A program made the translations under genes and the position numbers. This document shows positions 28,568 through 37,247 of a DNA stretch of 64,000 nt, in pieces; positions within the stretch are counted from its first letter, which is position 1; the number at the start of each line of letters is the position of its first letter. The stretch comes from Opitutales bacterium (GTDB lineage Bacteria; Verrucomicrobiota; Verrucomicrobiia; Opitutales; Seribacteraceae): NCBI GenBank assembly GCA_028042835.1, contig JAOFOL010000007.1:1-64000 (forward strand), given 5' to 3'. The notes under the pieces were generated by a model. The model worked only from the letters and a program-made list of their open reading frames with translations. It had not been told where the DNA came from and ran no database searches.

Positions 28568-30184
28568 ATGGAAAATTTATTTAATTCTTTTTCTTATGAT
28601 GTCCGCCTTTTGAAAACATTGGTAGCGATTTTGGCACTACCTTTCATCTTAAAAGCATCCAAATCTCCAAACTTTGTGTTGGTGTACATGGATGATCTCG
28701 GTTGGGCTGAGACTTCGGTTGAAATGATCAAGGGGCGCGAGGATACGCGGAGTGATTTTAACCGGACTCCCAATGTGGAAAGACTGGCACGCGAGGGGAT
28801 GGTTCTGTCCTCCTGCTACTCACCCTCGGCTTTGTGTGCTCCGTCAAGAAATAGTCTGCTCCATGGAATGACGCCTAGTCGGTTGAGGTACACCGTACTT
28901 TCTGCGGTGGAAGCGAAGAAGCAATATCTTGGACAAATCACGATTCCGCAGGCTTTAAAAAAAGCGAACTCAAATTATCAGACTGCTCATTTTGGCAAGT
29001 GGCACAATGAAAGTATTAAGCCGACTGAAGCTGGATATGATGTCACGGATGGACCGAATGGGAACGGGCCTGGCGATTTTGATGATGACGGCAAGACGCA
29101 TCTCCCTGAAGATGATCCCAAGCGAATCTTTTCGCTTACTGATAAAAGCATCAACTTCATGAAAGAAAAGGTAGCTGCTGAGAAGCCTTTTTATTTGCAG
29201 CTCTCTCATTATGCCAACCATATTTGGCACGACTCGCTCAAGGGAACCCGTGAGAAATACAAGAAACTACCGAAGGGTAAGAAATATGAGAAAAAAGACG
29301 GAATGCCGGACGAAGAAATACCCATTGCCATGTATAACCATGGATGGATTATCAATTATGCGGCCATGCTTGATGATGTGGACCGGGCTATGGGGACATT
29401 ACTGGAGTCCATTGATGACTTGGGCATACGAGAAAACACTTACTTTGTTTTTACCTCTGATAATGGGGGCGGGTTTCGTGGGAACGCACCACTTAAGCAG
29501 GGTAAGGGTAGCTTGTACGAAGGTGGAATCCGGATGCCTTCACTTGTCCGTGGGCCCGGCATAAAAAAAGGGAGCTATTGCAACGTCCCGGTGGTGCAGT
29601 GGGACTTTCTACAGACTTTTTATGACTTGGCAGGCGGTACGGATCCACTGCCCAAGGATTTGGACGGGGGTAGCCTGCGTGATGTTTTTCAAAAAGGAAA
29701 CAAGGGACGGGTAAAACGTAATACCAAGGAATTAATTTTTCATTTTCCCTGGCATACCGGCGTCGCCGAGTCTGTTATCCGCTCCGGTAAATATAAACTG
29801 CGCAAGAACCTCGATTCTTTGAACATTGAATTGTTTGATATTAGTAAGGACCTCAGCGAAGAAAATGATTTGGCTGCGGATATGCCCGATCTTGTCCGGA
29901 AGCTTGATAAGAAACGGGCGAAGTACCTGAAAGAGGTTAATGCGGAGACGGTTACCTTAACTCGACGTAATTATGTTGAGCTTCTTGAGGGAGGGTGGAT
30001 TCAAAATGGAAGGAATCGGTTGGCTAAACTGAAGGCGGCACTGGTTACCGATCCGTCGAATAAGCAAAAAGCTTTTCAGGTGGGTGTTTCCCAGAACCAT
30101 GTTGATTTTCAGGATAAACAACTCGAACGTTCCAAACGGCTGATCCAGATGCACGAGGATCGAGGAACTGCTAACCAAAACTAA
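28568..30184 (+). CDS. S1-type sulfatase, canonical member of a tandem set of four
   Basis: The 538-residue exported protein carries the standard signature C90-A-P-S-R94, the metal motif YMDDLGW, K144-W-H146 (GKWH), SHYANH and SDNGGG, so all expected active-site residues are present. It is a paralogue of the next three genes, sharing QWDF, DLDGGSLRDVF and KGNKGRVKR. The C-terminal 80 residues are charged and helical. It starts 54 bases after ThuA and ends 5 bases before the next sulfatase. Catalysis requires conversion of C90 to formylglycine by an enzyme not encoded in this window. Substrate unknown; a sulfated polysaccharide is likely. Confidence 0.92.
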   Translation: MENLFNSFSYDVRLLKTLVAILALPFILKASKSPNFVLVYMDDLGWAETSVEMIKGREDTRSDFNRTPNVERLAREGMVLSSCYSPSALCAPSRNSLLHGMTPSRLRYTVLSAVEAKKQYLGQITIPQALKKANSNYQTAHFGKWHNESIKPTEAGYDVTDGPNGNGPGDFDDDGKTHLPEDDPKRIFSLTDKSINFMKEKVAAEKPFYLQLSHYANHIWHDSLKGTREKYKKLPKGKKYEKKDGMPDEEIPIAMYNHGWIINYAAMLDDVDRAMGTLLESIDDLGIRENTYFVFTSDNGGGFRGNAPLKQGKGSLYEGGIRMPSLVRGPGIKKGSYCNVPVVQWDFLQTFYDLAGGTDPLPKDLDGGSLRDVFQKGNKGRVKRNTKELIFHFPWHTGVAESVIRSGKYKLRKNLDSLNIELFDISKDLSEENDLAADMPDLVRKLDKKRAKYLKEVNAETVTLTRRNYVELLEGGWIQNGRNRLAKLKAALVTDPSNKQKAFQVGVSQNHVDFQDKQLERSKRLIQMHEDRGTANQN

Positions 30185-30189
30185 TTACC

Positions 30190-31899
30190 ATGAATACCAT
30201 TCGTCTAATCACGATATTTTTTCCCTTTGTCGCGTCACTTTGCTTATCGGCAAAGGCACCCAATTTTATTCTCATCTATGCCGATGATCTCGGCTATGCG
30301 GATACTTCGGTACAGATGATGGATGCAGAGCCCTCGACCCAAAATGCTTTCATTCAAACCCCCGGAATCGAGCGGCTCGCTCAAATCGGAGCCCGCTTTA
30401 CTGCTGCTTATGCCCCGTCTCCCACTTGTACCGCATCCCGGATCAGTATCCAGCATGGTCAGTCGACCGCCAAGATTCAGTACCGGAATGTTTTTGATGT
30501 TCTCTCCCAAGTTCAGCGTCCGGATGGGTATGAAGCTGAAATTACCATGGCTGAAATGCTCAAGGAGTCGGGAAAGAATTATATCACCGCTCATTTTGGC
30601 AAGGGGTGTAGTGCGATGGGACGATTTGACGAGGCCGGGTATGACCTAACCGATGAAAATCCGGGTGAACCGGGAGGCAATGGTAACGGGCATGGTTCCT
30701 ATTGGGATCCGATTAAGGACAAAACCCCGTTTCCTCCGGATAATCCGAAGCGGATGCATTCGTTACGAAAAGATGCTGCAGGCTTCCTTAAGAAACATGC
30801 CGGAAAGCAGCCCTTCTTTATGATGGTTTCGCATTACGCTCCTCATATTCCTTTTGTCTGTACTCGGGAGGCTTTTGAACGAACTAAAAAGCGGTGGATC
30901 GCAGCAGAATACGATACGAAAGGCCTGGAAGAACTAAACGATGATCCGGTTAATAACCCGAAAGGAGAAGCAAATAAAAAGATTACCTATGCCGCCATGG
31001 TGGAGGAAATGGATCTCACTCTGGTCGATGTGCTTGATGCACTTGAGCAAACAGGCGAATTGGAAAATACCTACATCATCTTTACTTCCGACAATGGAGG
31101 CGGACATTCCGAAAAGCGAAAAATTGATGGAGAAATCCGCAGGTTTAATGGTCCGTTACAGGAGGGAAAACGTTCGATTTATGAGGGTGGAATCCGTGTG
31201 CCCACCGTCATATCCGGGCCAGGGATTAAAGCGGGTTCGCAATGCGATGTGCCCATCGTACAGTGGGATTTTCTGCCCACCTTTCATGACCTGAGTGGGA
31301 GTGAGGCACCAATGCCTCCGAATACCGATGGAGGAAGTTTGCGTCAGGTATTTAAGAAAGGGAACAAGGGAAAGGTCAAACGGGTCGCACCGGGAATTAT
31401 CCATCATTATACCTGCCACTACCACCCACCAATCAGTTCAATCATTATGGGCGATTACAAATTAATGCGTCATTTAAACTCCAATGAATTTAAATTGTTT
31501 AATTTGAAAAGCGACTATCGCGAGGAAAAGAATTTGGCATCCGCCATGCCTGAGAAGATCAAGGAAATGGATCAGGCTTGTCGAAAATATGTCAAGAAAG
31601 TGGATGGCGGAACGGCCGAACAGGTTAGACAGGCACACCATAAACTGATGGATCATTTCAGCCAGCAGTCCGTATATTTCTACAGGAAAAGGTTAGCGGT
31701 CCTGAAGGAACAGAGTCTTCCTGATTTTGAAGACCGAAAGGCAAAAATGCTCAAACAGCTCAACGACGATCTCTTCAAAAATATAGTGAACAAGGAGAAA
31801 ACAAATGTACACCGAACCCTTTATTCCTGGAGAGAGGGGCCGGAAAAGAAAGAGGCAGAAAAAAATGCCCGCATAAAATTTGTTGAATTTATAGATTAA
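30190..31899 (+). CDS. S1-type sulfatase paralogue lacking the GKWH histidine
   Basis: The 569-residue exported protein is the second of four tandem paralogues. The signature is C80-T-A-S-R84 (bases 30427-30441), an accepted Ala variant. The GKWH motif, however, reads GKGC: K138 is kept, but the position of the catalytic His (His125 of arylsulfatase A) is C140. Other ligands are present: YADDLGY, SHYAPH, SDNGGG. It also has a long charged helical C-terminus. It starts 5 bases after the preceding stop, so translation is probably coupled. Activity may be altered, assisted by another residue, or lost; sequence alone cannot decide. Confidence 0.9.
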   Translation: MNTIRLITIFFPFVASLCLSAKAPNFILIYADDLGYADTSVQMMDAEPSTQNAFIQTPGIERLAQIGARFTAAYAPSPTCTASRISIQHGQSTAKIQYRNVFDVLSQVQRPDGYEAEITMAEMLKESGKNYITAHFGKGCSAMGRFDEAGYDLTDENPGEPGGNGNGHGSYWDPIKDKTPFPPDNPKRMHSLRKDAAGFLKKHAGKQPFFMMVSHYAPHIPFVCTREAFERTKKRWIAAEYDTKGLEELNDDPVNNPKGEANKKITYAAMVEEMDLTLVDVLDALEQTGELENTYIIFTSDNGGGHSEKRKIDGEIRRFNGPLQEGKRSIYEGGIRVPTVISGPGIKAGSQCDVPIVQWDFLPTFHDLSGSEAPMPPNTDGGSLRQVFKKGNKGKVKRVAPGIIHHYTCHYHPPISSIIMGDYKLMRHLNSNEFKLFNLKSDYREEKNLASAMPEKIKEMDQACRKYVKKVDGGTAEQVRQAHHKLMDHFSQQSVYFYRKRLAVLKEQSLPDFEDRKAKMLKQLNDDLFKNIVNKEKTNVHRTLYSWREGPEKKEAEKNARIKFVEFID

Positions 31900-31926
31900 T
31901 CTCAATTTCAAATAATAGAATAATTT

Positions 31927-33597
31927 ATGAAAAAGTTTTTGTTTCCATTACCTTTTCTCGTACTTTCAGTTTTTACATCCTTTGCCAAGGATTTCCCCAA
32001 TTTCATTATTATTTACATGGATGATCTGGGTTGGCATCAGACCTCTGTCCGGATGATGGATTCTGAACCGCTCTCGAAGCATTCTTTTTACAAAACACCA
32101 AACGTGGAGTGTCTAGCTGAAATGGGTATGTGCTTTTCGAATGCTTATGCACCCACTGCGACCTGCACTGGATCACGTGTTAGTATTCAGTTTGGTCAAA
32201 CCTCCGCCCGTACGCAGTATCGATATGTATTTGATGTTTACCATAAAAAGCAGCGTCCCGAGGGTTATGCCGGACAATATTCTCTGGCCGATTCCGTGAA
32301 GACCGCAGGCAAGAACTACATTACGGCCCATTTTGGTAAGGGGATGACGGAGAAGCTAAAGATGGTAAATTATGATGTCACCGATGAATACGAAGAGCAT
32401 GCACCTAACGGTAATTTACATGGTGAAAAAATTGATATTCCTACCCGCGAGGATCTTCCGCCGGATAATCCCAAGCGAATCTATTCACTTATTGATGAAT
32501 CGATGAAATTTCTTAAGAAAAATGCAGGGAAACGGCCGTTTATGATGATGGTTTCCCATTATTCTGTTCATGTACCGCATGCGGCATCCAAAAAATACAT
32601 GGATAAATGGCAGGCTAAATATGACGCCCTTGACAAACCCACGGATAAGGAGGAACTCAGGCTTTTCGAAAGGGAATGCAAACCGCTGTATGGGGCCATG
32701 TTGGAAGAAACGGATCAGCACATAGGCATCATTCTTGATTATCTTAAAAAAGTGGGAGAGTTGGATAACACTTATGTCATATTTACCTCCGATAATGGGA
32801 GTGAATGTATCCCCCGAACAAAAGAAAATCGTCGCAACAACGGTCCGTTGCAGGAGGGTAAATATTCCTGCTTTGAGGGAGGCATTCGTGTTCCCTTTAT
32901 TGTATCTGGACCCGGAATCCGAGGTGGTGCCTATTGTGATGTTCCGGTTGTTCAGTGGGATCTTCTTGCCACCCTGCACGACTTGAGTGGAAATGAGACT
33001 CCCTTGCCTGATGAAATTGATGGCGGAAGTTTGAAGAATGTCTTTTATAAGGGTAACAAGGGGAAAGTGAAACGCGGTGCACCGGGTATTATTCATCACT
33101 TTCCCAGTCACTACCAGGTACCAATCAGTGCGATCCGTATAGGAGATTATAAATTTATGCGTAATATGAACACCGATGAAAAAAAACTTTTCAATGTTGT
33201 GGTGGATTACCGCGAGAAGAATGATCTTGCCCAAAAGATGCCTAAAAAAGTGGCTTCTATGGATAAGATTCTACGAACCTATATCGAGGAAGTGGACGGG
33301 GGTGATGTGAAGGACAGTTACCAGGCTTTTTACGAAACCATGGATGATTTCGAAGGACGAGCCGAAGAGGATCATAGACGAAAGATGAAGAAACTCGAAG
33401 ATAACAAGCCTTCTGATTACCAAGAGCAAAAAGCAATCATTGATCAAGAACTCGAGCTTAAGAAACATAAATTTTTCGCAAACCGGGCAATCACAAAAAA
33501 ACAGGAAACCTGGCCTGACTGGTACGACACAGCCCGTAAAACTGCGGAAGCCGAAATCGGTATGACCAAAGGTGGGAAGCTGATCAAAAAAAAGTAA
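31927..33597 (+). CDS. S1-type sulfatase paralogue with C-T-G-S-R signature
   Basis: The 556-residue exported protein is the third of the tandem set. Its signature is C80-T-G-S-R84 (bases 32164-32178), with Gly where formylglycine-generating enzyme usually sees Pro or Ala. The GKWH equivalent is GKGM (K138, M140), so the usual catalytic His is missing. YMDDLGW, SHYSVH and SDNGS remain. The tail of about 100 residues is strongly charged and probably helical. The gene lies 27 bases after the second paralogue. Close similarity to its neighbours in QWDLLATLHDLSG and KGNKGKVKR shows descent by tandem duplication. Whether it is a working sulfatase is uncertain. Confidence 0.9.
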   Translation: MKKFLFPLPFLVLSVFTSFAKDFPNFIIIYMDDLGWHQTSVRMMDSEPLSKHSFYKTPNVECLAEMGMCFSNAYAPTATCTGSRVSIQFGQTSARTQYRYVFDVYHKKQRPEGYAGQYSLADSVKTAGKNYITAHFGKGMTEKLKMVNYDVTDEYEEHAPNGNLHGEKIDIPTREDLPPDNPKRIYSLIDESMKFLKKNAGKRPFMMMVSHYSVHVPHAASKKYMDKWQAKYDALDKPTDKEELRLFERECKPLYGAMLEETDQHIGIILDYLKKVGELDNTYVIFTSDNGSECIPRTKENRRNNGPLQEGKYSCFEGGIRVPFIVSGPGIRGGAYCDVPVVQWDLLATLHDLSGNETPLPDEIDGGSLKNVFYKGNKGKVKRGAPGIIHHFPSHYQVPISAIRIGDYKFMRNMNTDEKKLFNVVVDYREKNDLAQKMPKKVASMDKILRTYIEEVDGGDVKDSYQAFYETMDDFEGRAEEDHRRKMKKLEDNKPSDYQEQKAIIDQELELKKHKFFANRAITKKQETWPDWYDTARKTAEAEIGMTKGGKLIKKK

Positions 33598-33645
33598 TTT
33601 ACCGACTTATCTCAAAAAGATTTTAATTCTCTACATAAACTACCA

Positions 33646-35253
33646 ATGAAAATAATCACCCTCTCCACTTTACCTTTAATCCTATCGTGTTTCTGTCTGT
33701 ACGGAAAGAAAGCACCCAACTTCATCTTGATCTATGCAGATGATCTTGGCTATACCCAGACGAGTGTTCCCATGATGAAGGATCGACCTGAACTTGGGCA
33801 TTCCCTTCATCAGACTCCAAACCTGGAAAAACTGGCGGAGCGTGGTATGCGTTTTTCCAATGCCTATTGTCCTTCTCCGGTTTGCACCTCTTCCCGGGCA
33901 AGTATCCAGTTTGGAATGACCACTGCCCGGGTGGGTTGTGTTTCCATACATGATGTGGTGATGAACAAGAGGCAGGTGGATTTTGAAAAGAAACTTTCTC
34001 TGGCCGAAATGCTCAAGGAATCGGAAAAGGGGTATATCAGCGGTTTTTTTGGCAAGGGCTGTACTCCACTCGGTTGGTTCAAGGATCATGGATATGACGA
34101 GACTGATTTCATTCACAAACACCCCAATGGCAATGGACATGGGGACTGGTGGGAACCGGCAGACAAAACCCTCATCCCACTCGATGATCCCAAACGTGTT
34201 TTCAGCTTGGCCAAGACTTCCAATGCATTTCTTGAAAAGAGAGCCAAGGATAAGAAACCATTTTTTCTGACGATTTCTCATTATGCCTTGCATGTTCGAA
34301 ATATGTCGTTGAAAAGCACCCGCCGTAAATACTTGGATATGGTTGCCGAACGGGAGGGTATCGAAGAAAAAATTCCGGATATTTCAAAATTTGATCCGAA
34401 TGCAGATGAAATGCCACCGAAAATGAAGAGTCATTGGGAGCGGGCCAACTATGCGGCAATGATGGAAAATATGGATACCTCGATTGGAATGGTGCTTGAT
34501 AAACTTAAGGGACTTGGTTTGCACAAAAATACTTTTGTAATCTTTTCTTCCGATAATGGAGGTGGAGCCAGTAATAAACCACTTCAGGGAGGAAAAGCCA
34601 GGATGTGGGAGGGAGGTATTCGGGTTCCCATGATCGTGTCTGGTCCCGGTATTCCCGCAAATTCTCAGTGCGATATTCCAGTTGCCCAATGGGACTACCT
34701 TCCCACCATGCACAAACTTTCGGGAAGTGAGGCCCCACTGCCCAAGGACTTGGATGGGGTAAACTTGCGTTCTGTCCTCAAGAAGGGAAATGAGGGAAAA
34801 CTTCCCAAGCGGGATACGGGTCTGGTTTTTCATTTCCCTGCCTACTACACGATCCCGATCACTTCTTATCGGGATGGAGATTACAAATTAATGCGTCATT
34901 TAAACACCGGTGAGATTAAGCTCTTTGATGTGAACAAGGACATGGGGGAAACCAAGGATTTATCCGCTTCCATGCCAGAGAAAAGAGATTCTATGGTTCG
35001 GAACCTCGATGCTTACTTGAAGAAAGTAGGAGCTTGGACTATGGAGGAAGTCTATGAAACCCGCCTTGATGAATTAAACAAATGGATCGGAGAGAAGCAG
35101 CAGCAGATTTCGGACTGTCAGAAAAAACTTAAGAATTCCCCGGATGACAAACAGATTAAAGTACAATTGAAACAGGCACAGGATTCCCTTAGTAAATTCC
35201 AAAAGACCCGTTCCCATGTCCTGGCTAACCAGTCCTCGTCCAACTGGCGGTAA
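33646..35253 (+). CDS. S1-type sulfatase paralogue with C-T-S-S-R signature
   Basis: The 535-residue exported protein is the fourth of the tandem set. The signature is C80-T-S-S-R84 (bases 33883-33897), Ser replacing Pro/Ala, and GKWH is GKGC (K137, C139). YADDLGY, SHYALH and SDNGGG are kept. The last 70 residues look like a coiled coil rich in Lys and Gln. It is 48 bases after the third paralogue and 53 before the kinase gene. Conservation of the metal ligands argues against a simple pseudogene even though the catalytic signature has drifted. A hairpin lies between it and the kinase. Confidence 0.9.
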   Translation: MKIITLSTLPLILSCFCLYGKKAPNFILIYADDLGYTQTSVPMMKDRPELGHSLHQTPNLEKLAERGMRFSNAYCPSPVCTSSRASIQFGMTTARVGCVSIHDVVMNKRQVDFEKKLSLAEMLKESEKGYISGFFGKGCTPLGWFKDHGYDETDFIHKHPNGNGHGDWWEPADKTLIPLDDPKRVFSLAKTSNAFLEKRAKDKKPFFLTISHYALHVRNMSLKSTRRKYLDMVAEREGIEEKIPDISKFDPNADEMPPKMKSHWERANYAAMMENMDTSIGMVLDKLKGLGLHKNTFVIFSSDNGGGASNKPLQGGKARMWEGGIRVPMIVSGPGIPANSQCDIPVAQWDYLPTMHKLSGSEAPLPKDLDGVNLRSVLKKGNEGKLPKRDTGLVFHFPAYYTIPITSYRDGDYKLMRHLNTGEIKLFDVNKDMGETKDLSASMPEKRDSMVRNLDAYLKKVGAWTMEEVYETRLDELNKWIGEKQQQISDCQKKLKNSPDDKQIKVQLKQAQDSLSKFQKTRSHVLANQSSSNWR

Positions 35254-35289
35254 CTCGGGGTGTTTTTTAATTCGTATTCAACAGGACGG

Positions 35290-35307
35290 CAGCTAAGTTC
35301 TTAGCTG
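35290..35307 (+). promoter_or_regulatory. Perfect inverted repeat abutting the kinase start codon
   Basis: CAGCTAAG (35290-35297) and CTTAGCTG (35300-35307) are exact inverted repeats with a 2-base centre; the last base is the G of the proposed GTG start. No T-run follows, so it is not an ordinary terminator. It could hide the start codon, act as an operator, or be chance. Confidence 0.5.
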
Positions 35308-36296
35308 TGGAAATTGAGCAGGTAGATAGTTTTATTTTAGAACGAACCAACGCGAATCGGATTACGAACCGGATTGAAGTTCAGAGCCTTTGGAGTGGAT
35401 ATGGGAGTATTCAACGGGTGGACTTGGATGGAGGTGAGTTTTCGAGTATTATCGTGAAGCATGTTCAGCCCGGCAGAGGATCTCACCCAAGAGGATGGAA
35501 TACAGATCTGTCTCACCAGCGAAAACTCAAATCTTACCAAGTGGAAGCAAATTGGTACCGAAAACAGGATGTGGATTGTAAAAATGGCTTCGCACGGATA
35601 CCGTCTTGCTTGGGAACGAAGAAGGAGGGAGATGAGGTATTACTTCTATTGGAAGATTTAGATGCTTCTGGATTTAAAGGCCGTAAGAGTTTCGTCAATC
35701 AGACTGAGTGGGAGGCATGTGTCAGTTGGTTAGCTACCTTCCATGCCGAGAATTTGGATGGGGATGCGACTGGGCTTTGGGAGAGTGGAACCTATTGGCA
35801 TTTGGAGACGAGACCCGACGAATTGGAGCGGTTGGATGATCAGGTAATTAAAAAGGCAGCCCCCGCGATTGATACCAAGTTAAAAACCAATAAGTTTCAA
35901 ACCCTTGTTCATGGCGATGCCAAGTTGGCAAACTTCTGTTTCAATTCAGACGGAACTCGGGTGGCGGCAGTCGATTTTCAATATGTGGGTGGCGGTTGTG
36001 GGATGAAAGATTTAGCCTATTTTGTAGGGAGCTGTTTTCGAGATGAGGAAGCGGAAGAAATGGAGGTTGAGGTCCTTAATTATTATTTTACTGAGTTTCG
36101 AAAATCACTTGCACGAATAAATAGTCAAGTGTCCGGCAGAGAAGTTGAGCAGGACTGGCGCCCTTTATACCGTGTCGCTTGGGCTGACTTTCATCGTTTT
36201 ATGAAAGGTTGGAGTCCCGGGCACTGGAAGCTAAGCGACTACAGTGAACGGGTGACCCGAGAAGTAATTGAATCCTTGCGAGAGGAAAACGCCTGA
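35307..36296 (+). CDS. Aminoglycoside/choline-kinase-like phosphotransferase
   Basis: The 329-residue cytoplasmic protein has the APH/ecdysteroid-kinase-like fold: [10 protein letters not shown] holds the nucleotide-binding Lys (about residue 51), [11 protein letters not shown] is the hinge, [10 protein letters not shown] gives the catalytic HGD (202-204) with N209, and AVDFQ gives the metal Asp (223). It probably phosphorylates a small hydroxylated molecule or sugar; the substrate is unknown. The GTG start is the only one giving the full N-terminal lobe. Its stop overlaps the next ATG (TGATG), so kinase and phosphatase are made together. Being intracellular, it differs from the exported proteins before it. 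Confidence 0.8.
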   Translation: MEIEQVDSFILERTNANRITNRIEVQSLWSGYGSIQRVDLDGGEFSSIIVKHVQPGRGSHPRGWNTDLSHQRKLKSYQVEANWYRKQDVDCKNGFARIPSCLGTKKEGDEVLLLLEDLDASGFKGRKSFVNQTEWEACVSWLATFHAENLDGDATGLWESGTYWHLETRPDELERLDDQVIKKAAPAIDTKLKTNKFQTLVHGDAKLANFCFNSDGTRVAAVDFQYVGGGCGMKDLAYFVGSCFRDEEAEEMEVEVLNYYFTEFRKSLARINSQVSGREVEQDWRPLYRVAWADFHRFMKGWSPGHWKLSDYSERVTREVIESLREENA

Positions 36297-37153
36297 TGGA
36301 TCTCAATCGGCTAACCACTCATGCGGTAAATGCTGCTCTTGATGCGGGTAATTTGATCAAACGTTATCAGGATATTGAAGTAGAAGTTTTACATAAGGAT
36401 GGGGGAGGCACTTATGCTTCTCAAGTGGTGACCGAGGTGGATCAAAAAGCTCAGGATGCGGTCTTACGATTTCTTAAGCCGACTTGTTGTGAGTTTGATT
36501 TGGCATTACTAACTGAGGAAAGTGAAGACGATTGTTCCCGATTCGAGAAGAATTATTTTTGGTGTATTGATCCTTTGGATGGCACTCTGCCTTTCACTCG
36601 AAAAGAACCGGGCTATTCCGTTTCTATCGCTTTGGTTGCCCGGGATGGTTCGCCTCAAATCGGAGTGGTCTATGACCCGGTTCATGATATTCTTTGGCAG
36701 GCAACCAAAGGATACGGGGTGAAAAGGAATGGTATACCATGGAAAATGCAATCGAAGGGAAACGAGTTGGTCTTTACTTACGATCGAAGTTTTGAAGATC
36801 ATCCTGAACGATTACGGGTGTTAAGGGAGTTGGAAAACTATGCTGGTTCAGTTGGACTGCAAGGGGTAGTGGCGACACAATTCGGTGGAGCTGTGATCAA
36901 TGCCTGTCATTCTCTGGAATCGGCTCCCGGCTGTCATTTTAAATTTTCCAAGCCACAGGAGGGTGGGGGTAGTATTTGGGATTATGCAGCCACCGCTTGT
37001 CTGTATGAAGAGGCGGGTGCTGAAGTAGGCGATGTGCATGGTAATTCACTTGATTTAAACCGGCAGGATTCAACTTTTATGAATCATGGGGGTGCTGTTT
37101 ATGCAACGGATCAAGCACTAGCGGTTAAAATTAGGGAAATTCTGAGTCTTTAA
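36296..37153 (+). CDS. Inositol-monophosphatase/CysQ-family phosphatase
   Basis: The 285-residue cytoplasmic protein shows the metal-dependent IMPase motifs: TEVDQ (46-50), LTEES with E74/E75, IDPLDGT (91-97) and a late WDYAATACLYEEAGAEVGD. Family members hydrolyse inositol phosphates, 3'-phosphoadenosine 5'-phosphate or sugar phosphates. CysQ-like PAP phosphatase would fit sulfur metabolism, but the exact substrate cannot be read. It overlaps the kinase stop by one base, suggesting a paired phosphorylation/dephosphorylation or salvage step. It is the last gene of the run that begins with the sigma factor; palindromes that could be regulatory follow at 37170-37222. Confidence 0.85.
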   Translation: MDLNRLTTHAVNAALDAGNLIKRYQDIEVEVLHKDGGGTYASQVVTEVDQKAQDAVLRFLKPTCCEFDLALLTEESEDDCSRFEKNYFWCIDPLDGTLPFTRKEPGYSVSIALVARDGSPQIGVVYDPVHDILWQATKGYGVKRNGIPWKMQSKGNELVFTYDRSFEDHPERLRVLRELENYAGSVGLQGVVATQFGGAVINACHSLESAPGCHFKFSKPQEGGGSIWDYAATACLYEEAGAEVGDVHGNSLDLNRQDSTFMNHGGAVYATDQALAVKIREILSL

Positions 37154-37169
37154 TTTTGGCCTTCGATTG

Positions 37170-37181
37170 ATTTTCGAAAAT
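37170..37181. repeat. 12-base perfect palindrome
   Basis: ATTTTCGAAAAT reads the same on both strands and lies 16 bases after the phosphatase stop, ahead of the sulfatase at 37248. It could be an operator; being AT-rich it could also occur by chance. Confidence 0.35.
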
Positions 37182-37196
37182 TCAGTGAGTCTCTCC

Positions 37197-37222
37197 TTAT
37201 CCCTTGCCACAAAGAGGGATAA
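37197..37222. promoter_or_regulatory. 8-base stem hairpin upstream of a sulfatase gene
   Basis: TTATCCCT (37197-37204) pairs exactly with AGGGATAA (37215-37222) across a 10-base loop. The hairpin stands 26 bases before the ATG at 37248. Lack of a following T-run makes a terminator less likely than a leader structure or protein-binding site. Confidence 0.45.
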
Positions 37223-37247
37223 AATGAAAAGGTAAATTTATTATATA

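Noticed and set aside
32485-33234. Long open frame on the minus strand inside a sulfatase gene (249 codons)
   Set aside because: It lies opposite a well-conserved sulfatase, has no recognisable motif or ribosome-binding site, and is a shadow of codon bias.
33682-34293. Minus-strand frame of 203 codons opposite the fourth tandem sulfatase
   Set aside because: No family features; explained by the sense gene.
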